From Moraxellaceae bacterium AER2_44_116 (GTDB lineage Bacteria > Pseudomonadota > Gammaproteobacteria > Pseudomonadales > Moraxellaceae), in assembly GCA_006546595.1 (NCBI GenBank), contig VIAD01000004.1:186001-250000 (forward strand): a DNA stretch of 64,000 nucleotides. The letters run 5' to 3'. Positions 17,670-25,549 of this stretch are shown here, piece after piece (within the stretch, counting starts at the first letter, position 1; each line of letters begins with the position of its first letter). Position numbers and translations under genes: made by a program. Under the pieces are notes generated by a model. That model saw nothing but the letters and a program-made list of their open reading frames with translations. It had not been told where the DNA came from and searched no databases.

Positions 17670-17757
17670 TCCCTCTCCCTGTGGGAGAGGGTTAGGGTGA
17701 GGGCAGTTTTCAAGCAAAAGTACCTCACCCCAACCCTCTCCTTCGAGGAGAGGGAGA
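17670..17757. repeat. REP-like palindrome (CCCTCACC family), copy 2
   Basis: CCCTCTCCCTGTGGGAGAGGG and a second CCTCACCCCAACCCTCTCC / GAGGAGAGGGAG unit lie between the dehydrogenase and kinase genes. Confidence 0.75.
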
Positions 17758-17776
17758 AAATACACAGAGAAAAATA

Positions 17777-18847
17777 ATGGATAATCTACTCGATAAAGCA
17801 GGTTCAGTCCGCAATGGCGAAGAATTAGACCTTGCCCGCATTGATGCTTTTTTGAAAACGCATATTCCCCATTTAGACGGTGAGCCAAACCTTGAGCAAT
17901 TTGCAGGTGGCGCGTCGAATCTGACCTATTTACTGCGTTATCCAGAACGTGATGTTATTTTGCGGCGGCCACCGTTTGGTCATAAAGCCAAATCTGCCCA
18001 TGATATGTTGCGCGAAGCCCATATCATGAGCGCACTAAAACCTGTTTATCATTATGTGCCAACGGTGTTAGCGACTTGTCATGATCCAGAGGTAATGGAT
18101 GCCGATTTTTATGTGATGGAACGCATTAACGGCATTATTCCTCGTCAAAACTTACCTAAAGGCCTACAACTTTCGCCCGAAGATACCCGTCGATTGTGTT
18201 TGAATGTCATTGATAAAATGATTGAGTTACATCAAGTCGATTATCAGGCCGCAGGTTTAGCCAATATGGGCAAAGGCGACGGTTACGTTAAACGGCAAAT
18301 CGAAGGTTGGAGTGACCGTTTTCGTAAATCCCATACGCCCGATGTCAGTAGTTTTGAAGCGGTGATGACATGGCTACACGCCAAAATGCCTGCTCACGAT
18401 GTCGCGACTTGTTTTATTCATAATGATTTTAGATTTGATAATGTCGTGCAGAATGCCAACAATCCCTTAGAAGTGATTGGAGTCTTAGATTGGGAAATGG
18501 CGACGTTGGGCGATCCGTTAATGGATTTAGGTAATACCTTAGCTTATTGGGTGCAAGCGGATGATGATGCCACTTTTCAAATGATGCGTCGCCAACCAAC
18601 ACATTTAGCAGGCATGTTAACACGTCAAGAAGTGATTGCTTATTATGGCGAAAAGACAGGTTATAAAGTCGATAACTTTGATTTTTATACCATTTATGGC
18701 TTGTTTAGATTGGCGGTGATTATTCAACAGATTTATTACCGCTTTTATCATGGCCAAAGCAAAAACCCCCAATTTGCAGTTTTTGGCAATATGGCCAATT
18801 ATTTAGAACAGCGTTGTTTGCGCTTGATGGCAAGCTCAACTCTGTAG
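17777..18847 (+). CDS. APH-family kinase, ACAD10/11-like (LvaA-like)
   Basis: The 356-residue protein belongs to the phosphotransferase (PF01636) family. The Gly-rich loop is in FAGGASNLTYLLRY, VILRRPP carries the nucleotide lysine/arginine region, the catalytic loop is FIHNDFRFDNVV (D and N of HxDxxxxN) and the metal site is GVLDWEMATLGDP. These match the kinase half of ACAD10/11 and LvaA, which phosphorylates the 4-hydroxyl of acyl-CoAs, rather than antibiotic kinases. It follows the acyl-CoA dehydrogenase by 134 bp that contain a REP repeat. Function is assigned by family and context. Confidence 0.88.
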   Translation: MDNLLDKAGSVRNGEELDLARIDAFLKTHIPHLDGEPNLEQFAGGASNLTYLLRYPERDVILRRPPFGHKAKSAHDMLREAHIMSALKPVYHYVPTVLATCHDPEVMDADFYVMERINGIIPRQNLPKGLQLSPEDTRRLCLNVIDKMIELHQVDYQAAGLANMGKGDGYVKRQIEGWSDRFRKSHTPDVSSFEAVMTWLHAKMPAHDVATCFIHNDFRFDNVVQNANNPLEVIGVLDWEMATLGDPLMDLGNTLAYWVQADDDATFQMMRRQPTHLAGMLTRQEVIAYYGEKTGYKVDNFDFYTIYGLFRLAVIIQQIYYRFYHGQSKNPQFAVFGNMANYLEQRCLRLMASSTL

Positions 18848-18916
18848 GGGATTCATTCACTTTGCACAATTATTACGTTATTTTTGACGGTTAAAACGGC
18901 CTCTACAGGAGTTTGT

Positions 18917-19282
18917 ATGTTACACACAGTTAGTTTGTTTCTTGTCGGTTTAGTTGCGCTAGAACACTTTTACATCATGTATTTAGAAATGGTGCTTTGG
19001 ACAACACCTAAAGGCTTAAAAGCCTTTGGTATGACCAAAGAAGTCGCGGAGTCCTCTAAAGTCTTAGCTGCAAATCAAGGTTTATATAACGGCTTTTTAG
19101 GCGCAGGATTAATCTGGGGTTTAGTGCATCCTAGTGCTGAGATTGCCACGCAAATTCAGGTTTTCTTTTTAGGTTGTGTTTTAGTGGCAGCCGCTTATGG
19201 CGGTGCAACGGCGAAAAAATCTATTTTGTTAGTGCAAGGTTTGCCCGCATTATTGGCTCTTGCCGCTGTGTTGGTAGCTTAA
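18917..19282 (+). CDS. DUF1304 membrane protein
   Basis: The 121-residue integral membrane protein has four predicted segments (around residues 3-22, 50-67, 76-95 and 100-120) and the family signature ALEHFYIMYLEM. DUF1304 proteins have no established role. The start is ATG 18917 with AGGAG seven bases upstream; the open frame back to 18884 is not supported. The next gene starts 3 bp after its stop, so both are in one operon. Confidence 0.87.
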   Translation: MLHTVSLFLVGLVALEHFYIMYLEMVLWTTPKGLKAFGMTKEVAESSKVLAANQGLYNGFLGAGLIWGLVHPSAEIATQIQVFFLGCVLVAAAYGGATAKKSILLVQGLPALLALAAVLVA

Positions 19283-19285
19283 AAA

Positions 19286-19987
19286 ATGGCTGCTATCTAT
19301 TTAGTTCGACATGGTCAAGCGAGTTTTGGTGCAGCCGATTATGACCAATTATCGTCACGCGGCGAAGAACAAGCAACATTACTAGGACAGTGGATAAAAC
19401 ACTGTCATCTACCGATCAATAAAGTCTATATGGGCGAAGCCAAACGCCATTTGCAAACGGCACAACATTGTCTAGCCGTTGCCGATGATTTATCCGCGAC
19501 AGTATGGCAGTCGTTAAGTGGTTTTAATGAATTTGACCATGAAGAAATTCTCGCTCGTTATCGCCCCGATTTAACCGATAAAGCCGCAATGGCGCAATTA
19601 TTAGCCGCCAGCCCTAATCCGCGTAAAGCCTTTCAACAATTTTTTAGTGAAGCCGTCCAGCGTTGGCTCAGTGGCCAATATGACGATGAATATACGGAAA
19701 CATGGCCGCAATTCTGTCGACGTAGCCGCGAGGCCTTAGCACAAGTGATGCGTGAAGCTGGCACAGCGCGTGATATTTGGGTGTTTACCTCGGGCGGTAC
19801 GATTAGCGCGATTTTGCAGGCTATTTTAGGTATTGGTAATGACAAAATTTTTGACCTTAATTGGACTCTAGTAAATAGTGGCGTGACCAAAATTTTGTAT
19901 AGCGGCGAACGTATCAGTACCAGTTACATCAACAGTCAGGCGCATTTAGAACTCCAACAGGGTACTGAACTGATTACTTATCGTTAG
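19286..19987 (+). CDS. Histidine phosphatase family protein
   Basis: The 233-residue protein has the catalytic RHG motif (IYLVRHGQASFG) with the phospho-accepting His near residue 9, the acid/base Glu region (NEFDHEE), and the second catalytic His replaced or shifted: the expected H in the ...VFTSGG motif is Ser. This pattern is common in bacterial members clustered with fatty-acid genes. It starts 3 bp after DUF1304. Given the upstream kinase, a phosphatase acting on a phosphorylated acyl intermediate is possible but unproven. Confidence 0.85.
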   Translation: MAAIYLVRHGQASFGAADYDQLSSRGEEQATLLGQWIKHCHLPINKVYMGEAKRHLQTAQHCLAVADDLSATVWQSLSGFNEFDHEEILARYRPDLTDKAAMAQLLAASPNPRKAFQQFFSEAVQRWLSGQYDDEYTETWPQFCRRSREALAQVMREAGTARDIWVFTSGGTISAILQAILGIGNDKIFDLNWTLVNSGVTKILYSGERISTSYINSQAHLELQQGTELITYR

Positions 19988-20000
19988 TGTTTGCGTATTT

Positions 20001-20112
20001 TCAGGGATGATGTGGTGCAACTGTTAGAGGCAGGATGCCGAGTTTTGCACCACAAAATGGTTTTGCTTACTTTTGTCGAAACAAAAGTGAGGCCTGCGGC
20101 AGGCAACGGCAA
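20001..20112 (+). repeat. Multi-hairpin repeat E, copy 1
   Basis: This ~112-bp unit runs from CAGGGATGAT to GGCAACGGCAAA. It contains GTGGTGCAA/TTGCACCAC arms (20011-20019 and 20044-20052), a perfect ACTTTTGT-CGAA-ACAAAAGT hairpin (20068-20087) and GCCTGCGGCAGGC. A near-identical direct copy lies at 20973-21083, on the other side of the SDR gene. Confidence 0.85.
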
Positions 20113-20171
20113 ATAGATTTTAAATGATTCATTTTCTATCGTTGATATTAAATTACACCGAGTACAACAAC

Positions 20172-20942
20172 ATGAAAAAACCAAGCACCTTTGATTTAAC
20201 AGGAAAAATCGCTTTAGTGACAGGCGCAAGCCGAGGCATAGGCGAAGCGATTGCCCAACTACTCGCAGAACATGGCGCACACGTTATTGTCTCTAGTCGT
20301 AAAGTAGAAGGTTGTCAGTTAGTAGTCGATGGTATTTTGGCCGAAGGCGGTTCAGCCGAAGCCATGCCCTGTCATATTGGTGAAATGGCGCAAATTGAAG
20401 GCATTTTTGCCGCGATTGAAGCGAAGCATGGGCGTTTAGATATTCTCGTCAACAATGCCGCTACCAATCCCCATTTTGGTTCTATTGTCGATACTGATAT
20501 TGGTGCATTCCAAAAAACCGTGGATGTCAATATTCGCGGTTACTTCTTTATGTCGTCGTTGGGTGCAAAGCTGATGGCTAAACACGGTGGCGGTGCGATT
20601 GTGAATGTCGCTTCGGTGAACGGTGTGATTCCGGGGTTATTTCAAGGTATTTACTCCATTACGAAAGCCTCCGTCATGTCGATGACCCAAGCGTTTGCCA
20701 AAGAATGTGCTCCGATGAATGTACGTGTAAACGCGTTACTGCCGGGTTTTACCGATACTAAATTTGCTTCGGCTTTAACCAAAAATGTGCAGATTATGGA
20801 GCAAGTGCTGAATCATGTACCGATGCGTCGTATTGCTCAACCTGAGGAAATGGCGGGGGCGGTGTTGTATTTGGTGTCACCTGCGGCAAGTTATACGACG
20901 GGTGTGTGTTTGAATGTGGATGGTGGTTATTTGATTGGGTGA
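20172..20942 (+). CDS. SDR-family oxidoreductase
   Basis: The 256-residue classical short-chain dehydrogenase has TGASRGIG (NAD(P) loop), the NNAA motif, the catalytic Ser (NVASVNG) and YSITK (Tyr/Lys), plus a C-terminal VDGGYLIG. The first residues MKKPSTFDLTGK favour ATG 20172 over the 20124 frame. It resembles FabG- or DHRS4-like reductases and may act on hydroxy- or ketoacyl intermediates of the adjacent dehydrogenase/kinase system. The gene is bracketed by two direct copies of repeat E. Confidence 0.9.
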   Translation: MKKPSTFDLTGKIALVTGASRGIGEAIAQLLAEHGAHVIVSSRKVEGCQLVVDGILAEGGSAEAMPCHIGEMAQIEGIFAAIEAKHGRLDILVNNAATNPHFGSIVDTDIGAFQKTVDVNIRGYFFMSSLGAKLMAKHGGGAIVNVASVNGVIPGLFQGIYSITKASVMSMTQAFAKECAPMNVRVNALLPGFTDTKFASALTKNVQIMEQVLNHVPMRRIAQPEEMAGAVLYLVSPAASYTTGVCLNVDGGYLIG

Positions 20943-20972
20943 TTGCCAAAGAATCTAAGCATTTTGTCTTTG

Positions 20973-21083
20973 CAGGGATGCTGTGGTGCAACTGTGTGAG
21001 GCATGGATGCCGAGTTTTGCACCACGCTGGTTTTGCTTACTTTTGTCGAAACAAAAGTGAGGCCTGCGGCAGGCAACGGCAAA
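20973..21083 (+). repeat. Multi-hairpin repeat E, copy 2
   Basis: Direct copy of 20001-20112. The final ~55 bp (TTTTGCTTACTTTTGTCGAA... to GGCAACGGCAAA) look identical. The left part differs at a few positions, but GTGGTGCAACTGT and GATGCCGAGTTTTGCACCAC are conserved. Confidence 0.85.
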
Positions 21084-21187
21084 GCGAACTGGCACAAGTA
21101 ATCGAATTTAAACAGTGTTGAAATGGCGGTTGTAACCGCCTTTGGCAAATTAACCCGTCCGTACTTGAAGTGATATTTTAAAGCAGA

Positions 21188-22036
21188 ATGTTTATGAGTA
21201 ACTTAAAAAACAAAGTCGCTGTCATCACAGGTGCAGCCGAAGGTATCGGTAAAGCGATCGCCATACGTGCGGCTGCCGAAGGCATGAAATTAGTCTTAGC
21301 CGATATTAACGCCGAAAAATTACAAGCAACCGTCGCCGAATTTGAAGCGCAAGGAGTAGAAGTCATTGGTCAACGTGTTGATGTGGCTGATTCAACGCAA
21401 ATGGATGCCTTTGCCGATGCCGCGTTTGCGCGTTTTGGCAATGTACATTTATTGGTGAACAATGCAGGTGTTGCCATTTCTCGGCCTGTTTGGGAAACGA
21501 CGCTTGAAGACTGGCAATGGGTGATGGGCGTTAATTTTTACGGGGTCACAAACGGTTTACGCGCGTTTATTCCGCGTATGTTAGCCAACGGTGATGACGG
21601 TCATATCGTAAATACGGCATCGGTGGCGGGTTTATTATCGCAACCGAGTACCGCTGCTTACAACGCCAGCAAACACGCGGTAGTCACGGTTTCCGAAGGC
21701 TTGTATTTTGATTTGCAATTACGCCAAGCCAAGTTAAAAGTGTCAGTATTGTGTCCTGCATGGGTGAAAACAGGCATTGCCGATGCCGAACGTAATCGCA
21801 CGGTCGGAGAGCATATTGATTTCAGCAAAGCCGATGCCGTTAATCAGTTTACCGCAGGTATGATGCACAAAGCCGTAGCCAAAGGGATTAGTGTCGATAA
21901 AGTTGCGGACGATGTCTTTAATGCGATTGCTACCGAACAGTTTTATATTCTCACTCATCCTAAGATCAAACCTTTAATTCAAACGCGTATGGAAGACATT
22001 CTTCAACAGCGTAATCCCACTTTAGCAGGGCTCTAG
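21188..22036 (+). CDS. SDR-family oxidoreductase
   Basis: The 282-residue short-chain dehydrogenase carries TGAAEGIG (cofactor loop), LVNNAGVA, the NTASVAG serine and the catalytic YNASK. The C-terminal extension (residues ~230-282) is longer than in FabG. Such SDRs often sit with acyl-CoA and alpha/beta hydrolase genes in Acinetobacter-type lipid loci. ATG 21188 and ATG 21194 (MSNLKNK) are both plausible starts. The alpha/beta hydrolase follows after 64 bp with a REP fragment. Confidence 0.9.
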   Translation: MFMSNLKNKVAVITGAAEGIGKAIAIRAAAEGMKLVLADINAEKLQATVAEFEAQGVEVIGQRVDVADSTQMDAFADAAFARFGNVHLLVNNAGVAISRPVWETTLEDWQWVMGVNFYGVTNGLRAFIPRMLANGDDGHIVNTASVAGLLSQPSTAAYNASKHAVVTVSEGLYFDLQLRQAKLKVSVLCPAWVKTGIADAERNRTVGEHIDFSKADAVNQFTAGMMHKAVAKGISVDKVADDVFNAIATEQFYILTHPKIKPLIQTRMEDILQQRNPTLAGL

Positions 22037-22044
22037 TGTTTTAC

Positions 22045-22080
22045 TCCCTCACCCCAGCCCTCTCCCTAAGGGAGAGGGAG
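22045..22080. repeat. REP-like palindrome (CCCTCACC family), copy 3, short
   Basis: CCCTCACCCCAGCCCTCTCCC followed by AAGGGAGAGGGAG; a half-length unit between the SDR and hydrolase genes. Confidence 0.75.
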
Positions 22081-22100
22081 TTATCAAGCAGGAGTTACTT

Positions 22101-22907
22101 ATGCCACGTATGATGCTTAACGGCGCAGCCATTTATTACGAAGAACATGGCAACGGTGACGAAACCATTGTCTTTGCTCATGGTTTATTATGGAGCGGGC
22201 AAATGTATGAGGCGCAAGTTGCCGCGCTCAAAGACCGTTATCGCTGTATTACCTTTGATTTTCGCGGGCAAGGTCAATCCGAAGCCACGGCAACGGGCTA
22301 CGATATGGATACCCTCGCGCAAGATGCGTTAGCGTTAATCAAAGAACGAGTCGGTAGGCCTGTCCATTTTGTTGGTCTGTCGATGGGTGGTTTTGTCGGG
22401 ATGCGTTTAGCGATTCATCATCCTGAATGGTTACTTTCTTTAAGTTTGCTCGAAACCTCTGCCGACCCTGAACCGAAAGAAAACCTGCTGAAATATAAAC
22501 TTCTGCCTAAAGTTGCCCGTATGTTTGGTATGTGGATTGTTGCTCCTCAAGCCATGAACATTATGTTTGGCAAAACCTTTCTTAACGATCCTGCACGCAA
22601 AAGCCAACGTGCTGAGATGCGTCACCGTTTATTGCAGAATGACAGGTTCAATATTGCGAAAGCGATTGATGGTGTATTTTCACGGCAAGGCGTTTATGAA
22701 TATTTACCTTCGATTAAGACACCGACCTTAATTGTTGTCGGTGATGAAGATATCGCTACTATTCCAGCAAAATCTCGGCGGATGAATACCGCGATTCAGG
22801 GCAGTCAATTGGTGGTGATTCCTCATGCAGGACACACCTCAACGATAGAAACGCCTGATGCAGTCACCACGGCGATTCGTGAGTTTTTACACAATCTCGC
22901 TTTATAA
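22101..22907 (+). CDS. Alpha/beta-fold hydrolase
   Basis: The 268-residue protein has the family's HG oxyanion loop (FAHGLLWSGQMY), the nucleophile elbow GLSMGGFVG, the acid in VVGDEDIATIP and the catalytic His in PHAGHTSTIE, so the triad is complete. It has no signal peptide and is likely a cytoplasmic esterase, thioesterase or lactonase. It lies in the catabolic run behind two SDR genes. A GGAG ribosome site precedes the ATG. Confidence 0.9.
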   Translation: MPRMMLNGAAIYYEEHGNGDETIVFAHGLLWSGQMYEAQVAALKDRYRCITFDFRGQGQSEATATGYDMDTLAQDALALIKERVGRPVHFVGLSMGGFVGMRLAIHHPEWLLSLSLLETSADPEPKENLLKYKLLPKVARMFGMWIVAPQAMNIMFGKTFLNDPARKSQRAEMRHRLLQNDRFNIAKAIDGVFSRQGVYEYLPSIKTPTLIVVGDEDIATIPAKSRRMNTAIQGSQLVVIPHAGHTSTIETPDAVTTAIREFLHNLAL

Positions 22908-22910
22908 AGC

Positions 22911-23009
22911 AGGATTTACGCATTTCACCGAAATTAGCGCGTTTTGTGAGCATAAAACCGTTGAAAACGGTTGAAATGCGAGCAAATAAGCGATAACCGC
23001 GTAATTCCT
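22911..23009 (+). repeat. MITE-like ~99-bp repeat, copy 2
   Basis: AGGATTTACG at the left and CGCGTAATTCCT at the right; interior TTAGCGCGTTTTGTGAGCAT and GCAAATAAGCGATAACC conserved; central hairpin AACCGTTGAAAACGGTT. It begins 3 bp after the hydrolase stop and ends 21 bp before the DUF302 start. Confidence 0.85.
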
Positions 23010-23030
23010 ATAAAGGTTAAGGATATTTTG

Positions 23031-23417
23031 ATGAAATACATTGTCACCAGTACAAAAAGCGTCGAACAAGCAGCAACTGACTTAGAAAGTGCCGTTAAAA
23101 AACATAAGTTTGGTGTTTTACATACCTTAAATCTTCGTCAGACCTTACATGGTAAAGGGTTTGAGTTAGCCAATGACTGTTTGGTGTTTGATGTCTGTAA
23201 TCCGCAAAAAGCCAAAGACGTACTCGATATGGATATGAGTATGAACTTAGCCTTACCGTGTCGTATTTCGGTCTATAGCGAAAATCAGCAAACCTATATT
23301 GGTATGATTAGCCCGAAAGCAATGTTAGCGATGTTGTCGGATTCGGCTGAACTCGCAACGGCAGCCAGCGAAGTCGAAAGCACACTCAAAACTATTATTA
23401 ACGAAGCCGCGCATTAA
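23031..23417 (+). CDS. DUF302 family protein
   Basis: The 128-residue protein matches DUF302 (PF03625): FGVLHTLNLRQTLHGKG, then VFDVCNPQKAKDVL and LPCRISVYSENQQTYIGMISP. The fold is known, but no activity is established. AAGGA precedes ATG 23031; the longer frame from 22971 would start inside the MITE-like repeat. The quinone oxidoreductase follows after 12 bp, so the two are likely co-transcribed. Confidence 0.85.
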   Translation: MKYIVTSTKSVEQAATDLESAVKKHKFGVLHTLNLRQTLHGKGFELANDCLVFDVCNPQKAKDVLDMDMSMNLALPCRISVYSENQQTYIGMISPKAMLAMLSDSAELATAASEVESTLKTIINEAAH

Positions 23418-23429
23418 CGAGGACAACCC

Positions 23430-24407
23430 ATGAAAGCTGTTTTATGCAAACAACATGGCCTGCCTGATACTTTGGTGGTTGAAGATATTCCTTCACCCAA
23501 AGCAGGCGCAAAACAAGTCGTGATTACGGTGAAAGCCTGTGGTGTTAACTTTCCCGATACCTTAATTATTCAAAATAAATACCAGTTTAAGCCCGAATTA
23601 CCCTTTTCACCGGGTGGCGAAGTGGCGGGTATTATTAAAGAAGTGGGCGAAGGAGTAAGCCATTTAAATGTTGGTGACACGGTTATCGCCATGACAGGTT
23701 GGGGTGGCTTTGCCGAAGAAGTGTTAACCGATGCCTCGCGGGTATTTCCTGTGCCTCCTGTGTTTGATTTTAAAACGGCTGCCACGTTTGCCTATGTGTT
23801 TGGCACGTCCTATCACGCCTTAAAAGACCGTGCACAACTCAAAGAAGGCGAAACGGTATTGGTGTTGGGTGCGTCGGGTGGGGTGGGTTTAGCTGCCGTA
23901 CAATTAGCGAAAGTGATGGGCGCGAAAGTGATTGCTGCGGCTTCAACCGAAGCCAAACTCGCAGTCTGTAGTCAATATGGCGCAGATGCCATTGTCAACT
24001 ACAGTGACGACAACTGGCGCGAACAAGTCAAAGTACTTACCGAAGGCAAAGGGGTTGATGTCGTTTACGATGCCGTTGGCGGTCATTATGCCGAACCTGC
24101 CTTACGGTCAATGGCATGGAATGGCCGTTATTTAGTGGTCGGTTTTGCCGCAGGCGATATTCCAAAAATTCCGTTAAATTTACCGTTACTAAAAGGCTGT
24201 GCGGTGGTTGGCGTGTTTTGGGGTGAATTTGCCACACGGCAGAAAAAAGACAATCAAGCCAATATGATGCAACTGTTTGGCTGGTTAATGCAGGGAAAAA
24301 TCAAACCGCATATTTCCGCAGAGTATCCACTAGAGCAAGCCTCACAAGCGTTAAACGATTTATTAGAACGTAAAGCAACGGGGAAAGTGGTGTTGGTTGT
24401 TGATTGA
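23430..24407 (+). CDS. Zinc-independent NADPH:quinone oxidoreductase family (MDR)
   Basis: The 325-residue protein follows the medium-chain dehydrogenase pattern: GroES-like N-terminus (CGVNFPDTLIIQNKYQ, PGGEVAGIIKEVG) and Rossmann domain with VLGASGGVGLAAVQLAK. The catalytic zinc cysteines are absent, as in QOR/crotonyl-CoA-reductase relatives. The substrate may be a quinone or an enoyl compound. It ends the catabolic run and is followed by a perfect palindrome. Confidence 0.92.
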   Translation: MKAVLCKQHGLPDTLVVEDIPSPKAGAKQVVITVKACGVNFPDTLIIQNKYQFKPELPFSPGGEVAGIIKEVGEGVSHLNVGDTVIAMTGWGGFAEEVLTDASRVFPVPPVFDFKTAATFAYVFGTSYHALKDRAQLKEGETVLVLGASGGVGLAAVQLAKVMGAKVIAAASTEAKLAVCSQYGADAIVNYSDDNWREQVKVLTEGKGVDVVYDAVGGHYAEPALRSMAWNGRYLVVGFAAGDIPKIPLNLPLLKGCAVVGVFWGEFATRQKKDNQANMMQLFGWLMQGKIKPHISAEYPLEQASQALNDLLERKATGKVVLVVD

Positions 24408-24416
24408 TGATGCAAG

Positions 24417-24444
24417 GTAAGGGCGATTCATGAATCGCCCTTAC
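24417..24444. terminator. Perfect 28-bp palindrome between converging genes
   Basis: GTAAGGGCGATTC followed by its exact complement, symmetrical over all 28 bases. It lies between the convergent oxidoreductase and dioxygenase genes and could act in both directions. It resembles the GGGCGTGA/TCACGCCC hairpins at 41624 and 60193, suggesting a short repeat family. Confidence 0.6.
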
Positions 24445-24473
24445 AGATTCAAACGGGCAAATAATTTGTACCC

Positions 24474-25253
24474 CTACGACAGCATATAGCTGCGTAAACT
24501 AATACTGCCATATTCAAAGCCTTCATAACTCCACGTCAGTTTATCGCTGGTGTGACGTACCCCTTCAACATAAAGCAACGGCCAATAATGGTCTTCTGTC
24601 GGTATCGCTAAACGACCATCGTTATTCATACTGCTACGTGCTTGGGTGATAAAATCAACATCTCCTGTTTCTAAGGCAGTTTTTACCTGTTGGTCAAAAC
24701 GAATTGCCCAATCATAACCGCCATGTCGATTATGCCAGTCTAATTGGCCTAAATGATGAACAATATTGCCGCTACCGATCACCATAATGCCCATACCGCG
24801 CAGCGTTTGTAATTGCTGCGCTAAAGCAAAATGTTGCTCACGGTTTAATAGGCTATTTAAACTTAACTGCACGACAGGCACATCCGCAGCAGGAAACAAA
24901 TGTTTTAACACCGTCCAAGTGCCGTGATCGAAACCTGTATTGGCATCGGCAACCAGTGGAATGGTTTTGCCAATAGCTAAAATATCCGCAATCACACTGG
25001 CATCGGTATTAGGCTGATAACTAACCTTATATAAAGCATCGGGAAAACCATAAAAATCGAACACTTGGCTTGGTGTTGGCGCAGTGGTTAATAAACTCCC
25101 TCGACTTAACCAATGGGCTGATACCATCAAAATAGAGCGCGGTTTGCTTAGTTGTTGCCCGAGTTGTTGCAAGCTTTTGGTGAAAGCATTATCAAGAATC
25201 ACATTTTCAGGTGAGCCGTGGCCAATAAATAGGGCAGGGGTGAGAGTCGTCAT
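24474..25253 (-). CDS. DODA-type extradiol dioxygenase family (YgiD-like)
   Basis: The 259-residue protein belongs to the LigB/DODA family. Conserved metal and active-site motifs are present: GHGSPENV (His/Glu), VSAHWLSRG, FDHGTWTVLKHL and GSGNIVHHLGQLDW. E. coli YgiD is a 4,5-DOPA extradiol dioxygenase, but the natural substrate of most bacterial members is unknown. It converges on the oxidoreductase, and a MITE-like repeat lies about 70 bp upstream of its start. Confidence 0.9.
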   Translation of the reverse strand: MTTLTPALFIGHGSPENVILDNAFTKSLQQLGQQLSKPRSILMVSAHWLSRGSLLTTAPTPSQVFDFYGFPDALYKVSYQPNTDASVIADILAIGKTIPLVADANTGFDHGTWTVLKHLFPAADVPVVQLSLNSLLNREQHFALAQQLQTLRGMGIMVIGSGNIVHHLGQLDWHNRHGGYDWAIRFDQQVKTALETGDVDFITQARSSMNNDGRLAIPTEDHYWPLLYVEGVRHTSDKLTWSYEGFEYGSISLRSYMLS

Positions 25254-25324
25254 TGATGACCTCGTTAAATTTGGGTTGACGAATCACACGGTTTGGTGTC
25301 AATTTCGCCGTGTTTATCAATTTA

Positions 25325-25422
25325 AGACTGACGCGGCTATCGCTTATTGGCTCGCCAAATAAGCGTTTCTAACGATTTTTAGTTCGCACAATGCGCTAAT
25401 TGCGGTGAAATGCGTCAGTCCT
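25325..25422 (-). repeat. MITE-like ~99-bp repeat, copy 3 (diverged)
   Basis: Reverse orientation: AGACTGACGCGGCTATCGCTTATT at the left, GAAATGCGTCAGTCCT at the right. The interior is more diverged than in other copies (GCTCGCCAAATAAGCG replaces part of the hairpin). Confidence 0.75.
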
Positions 25423-25549
25423 GAGCTGTTTAGAGATTAATACTTGACTGTCATCAATGATAGCGTAGAAATAAGAGAAGGCGTGTTGCTCAAAGAAGAA
25501 CGCATTTCTTGTATGTTGCTAGTGAAAGAAAAATAAATAATGAGTATGT

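Noticed and set aside
17777..18847. Aminoglycoside resistance kinase
   Set aside because: The protein is in the APH fold, but its sequence and the adjacent acyl-CoA dehydrogenase match the ACAD10/11 and LvaA group.
22971..23030. N-terminal extension of the DUF302 protein
   Set aside because: It would start within the MITE-like repeat; the ribosome site and homology support ATG 23031.
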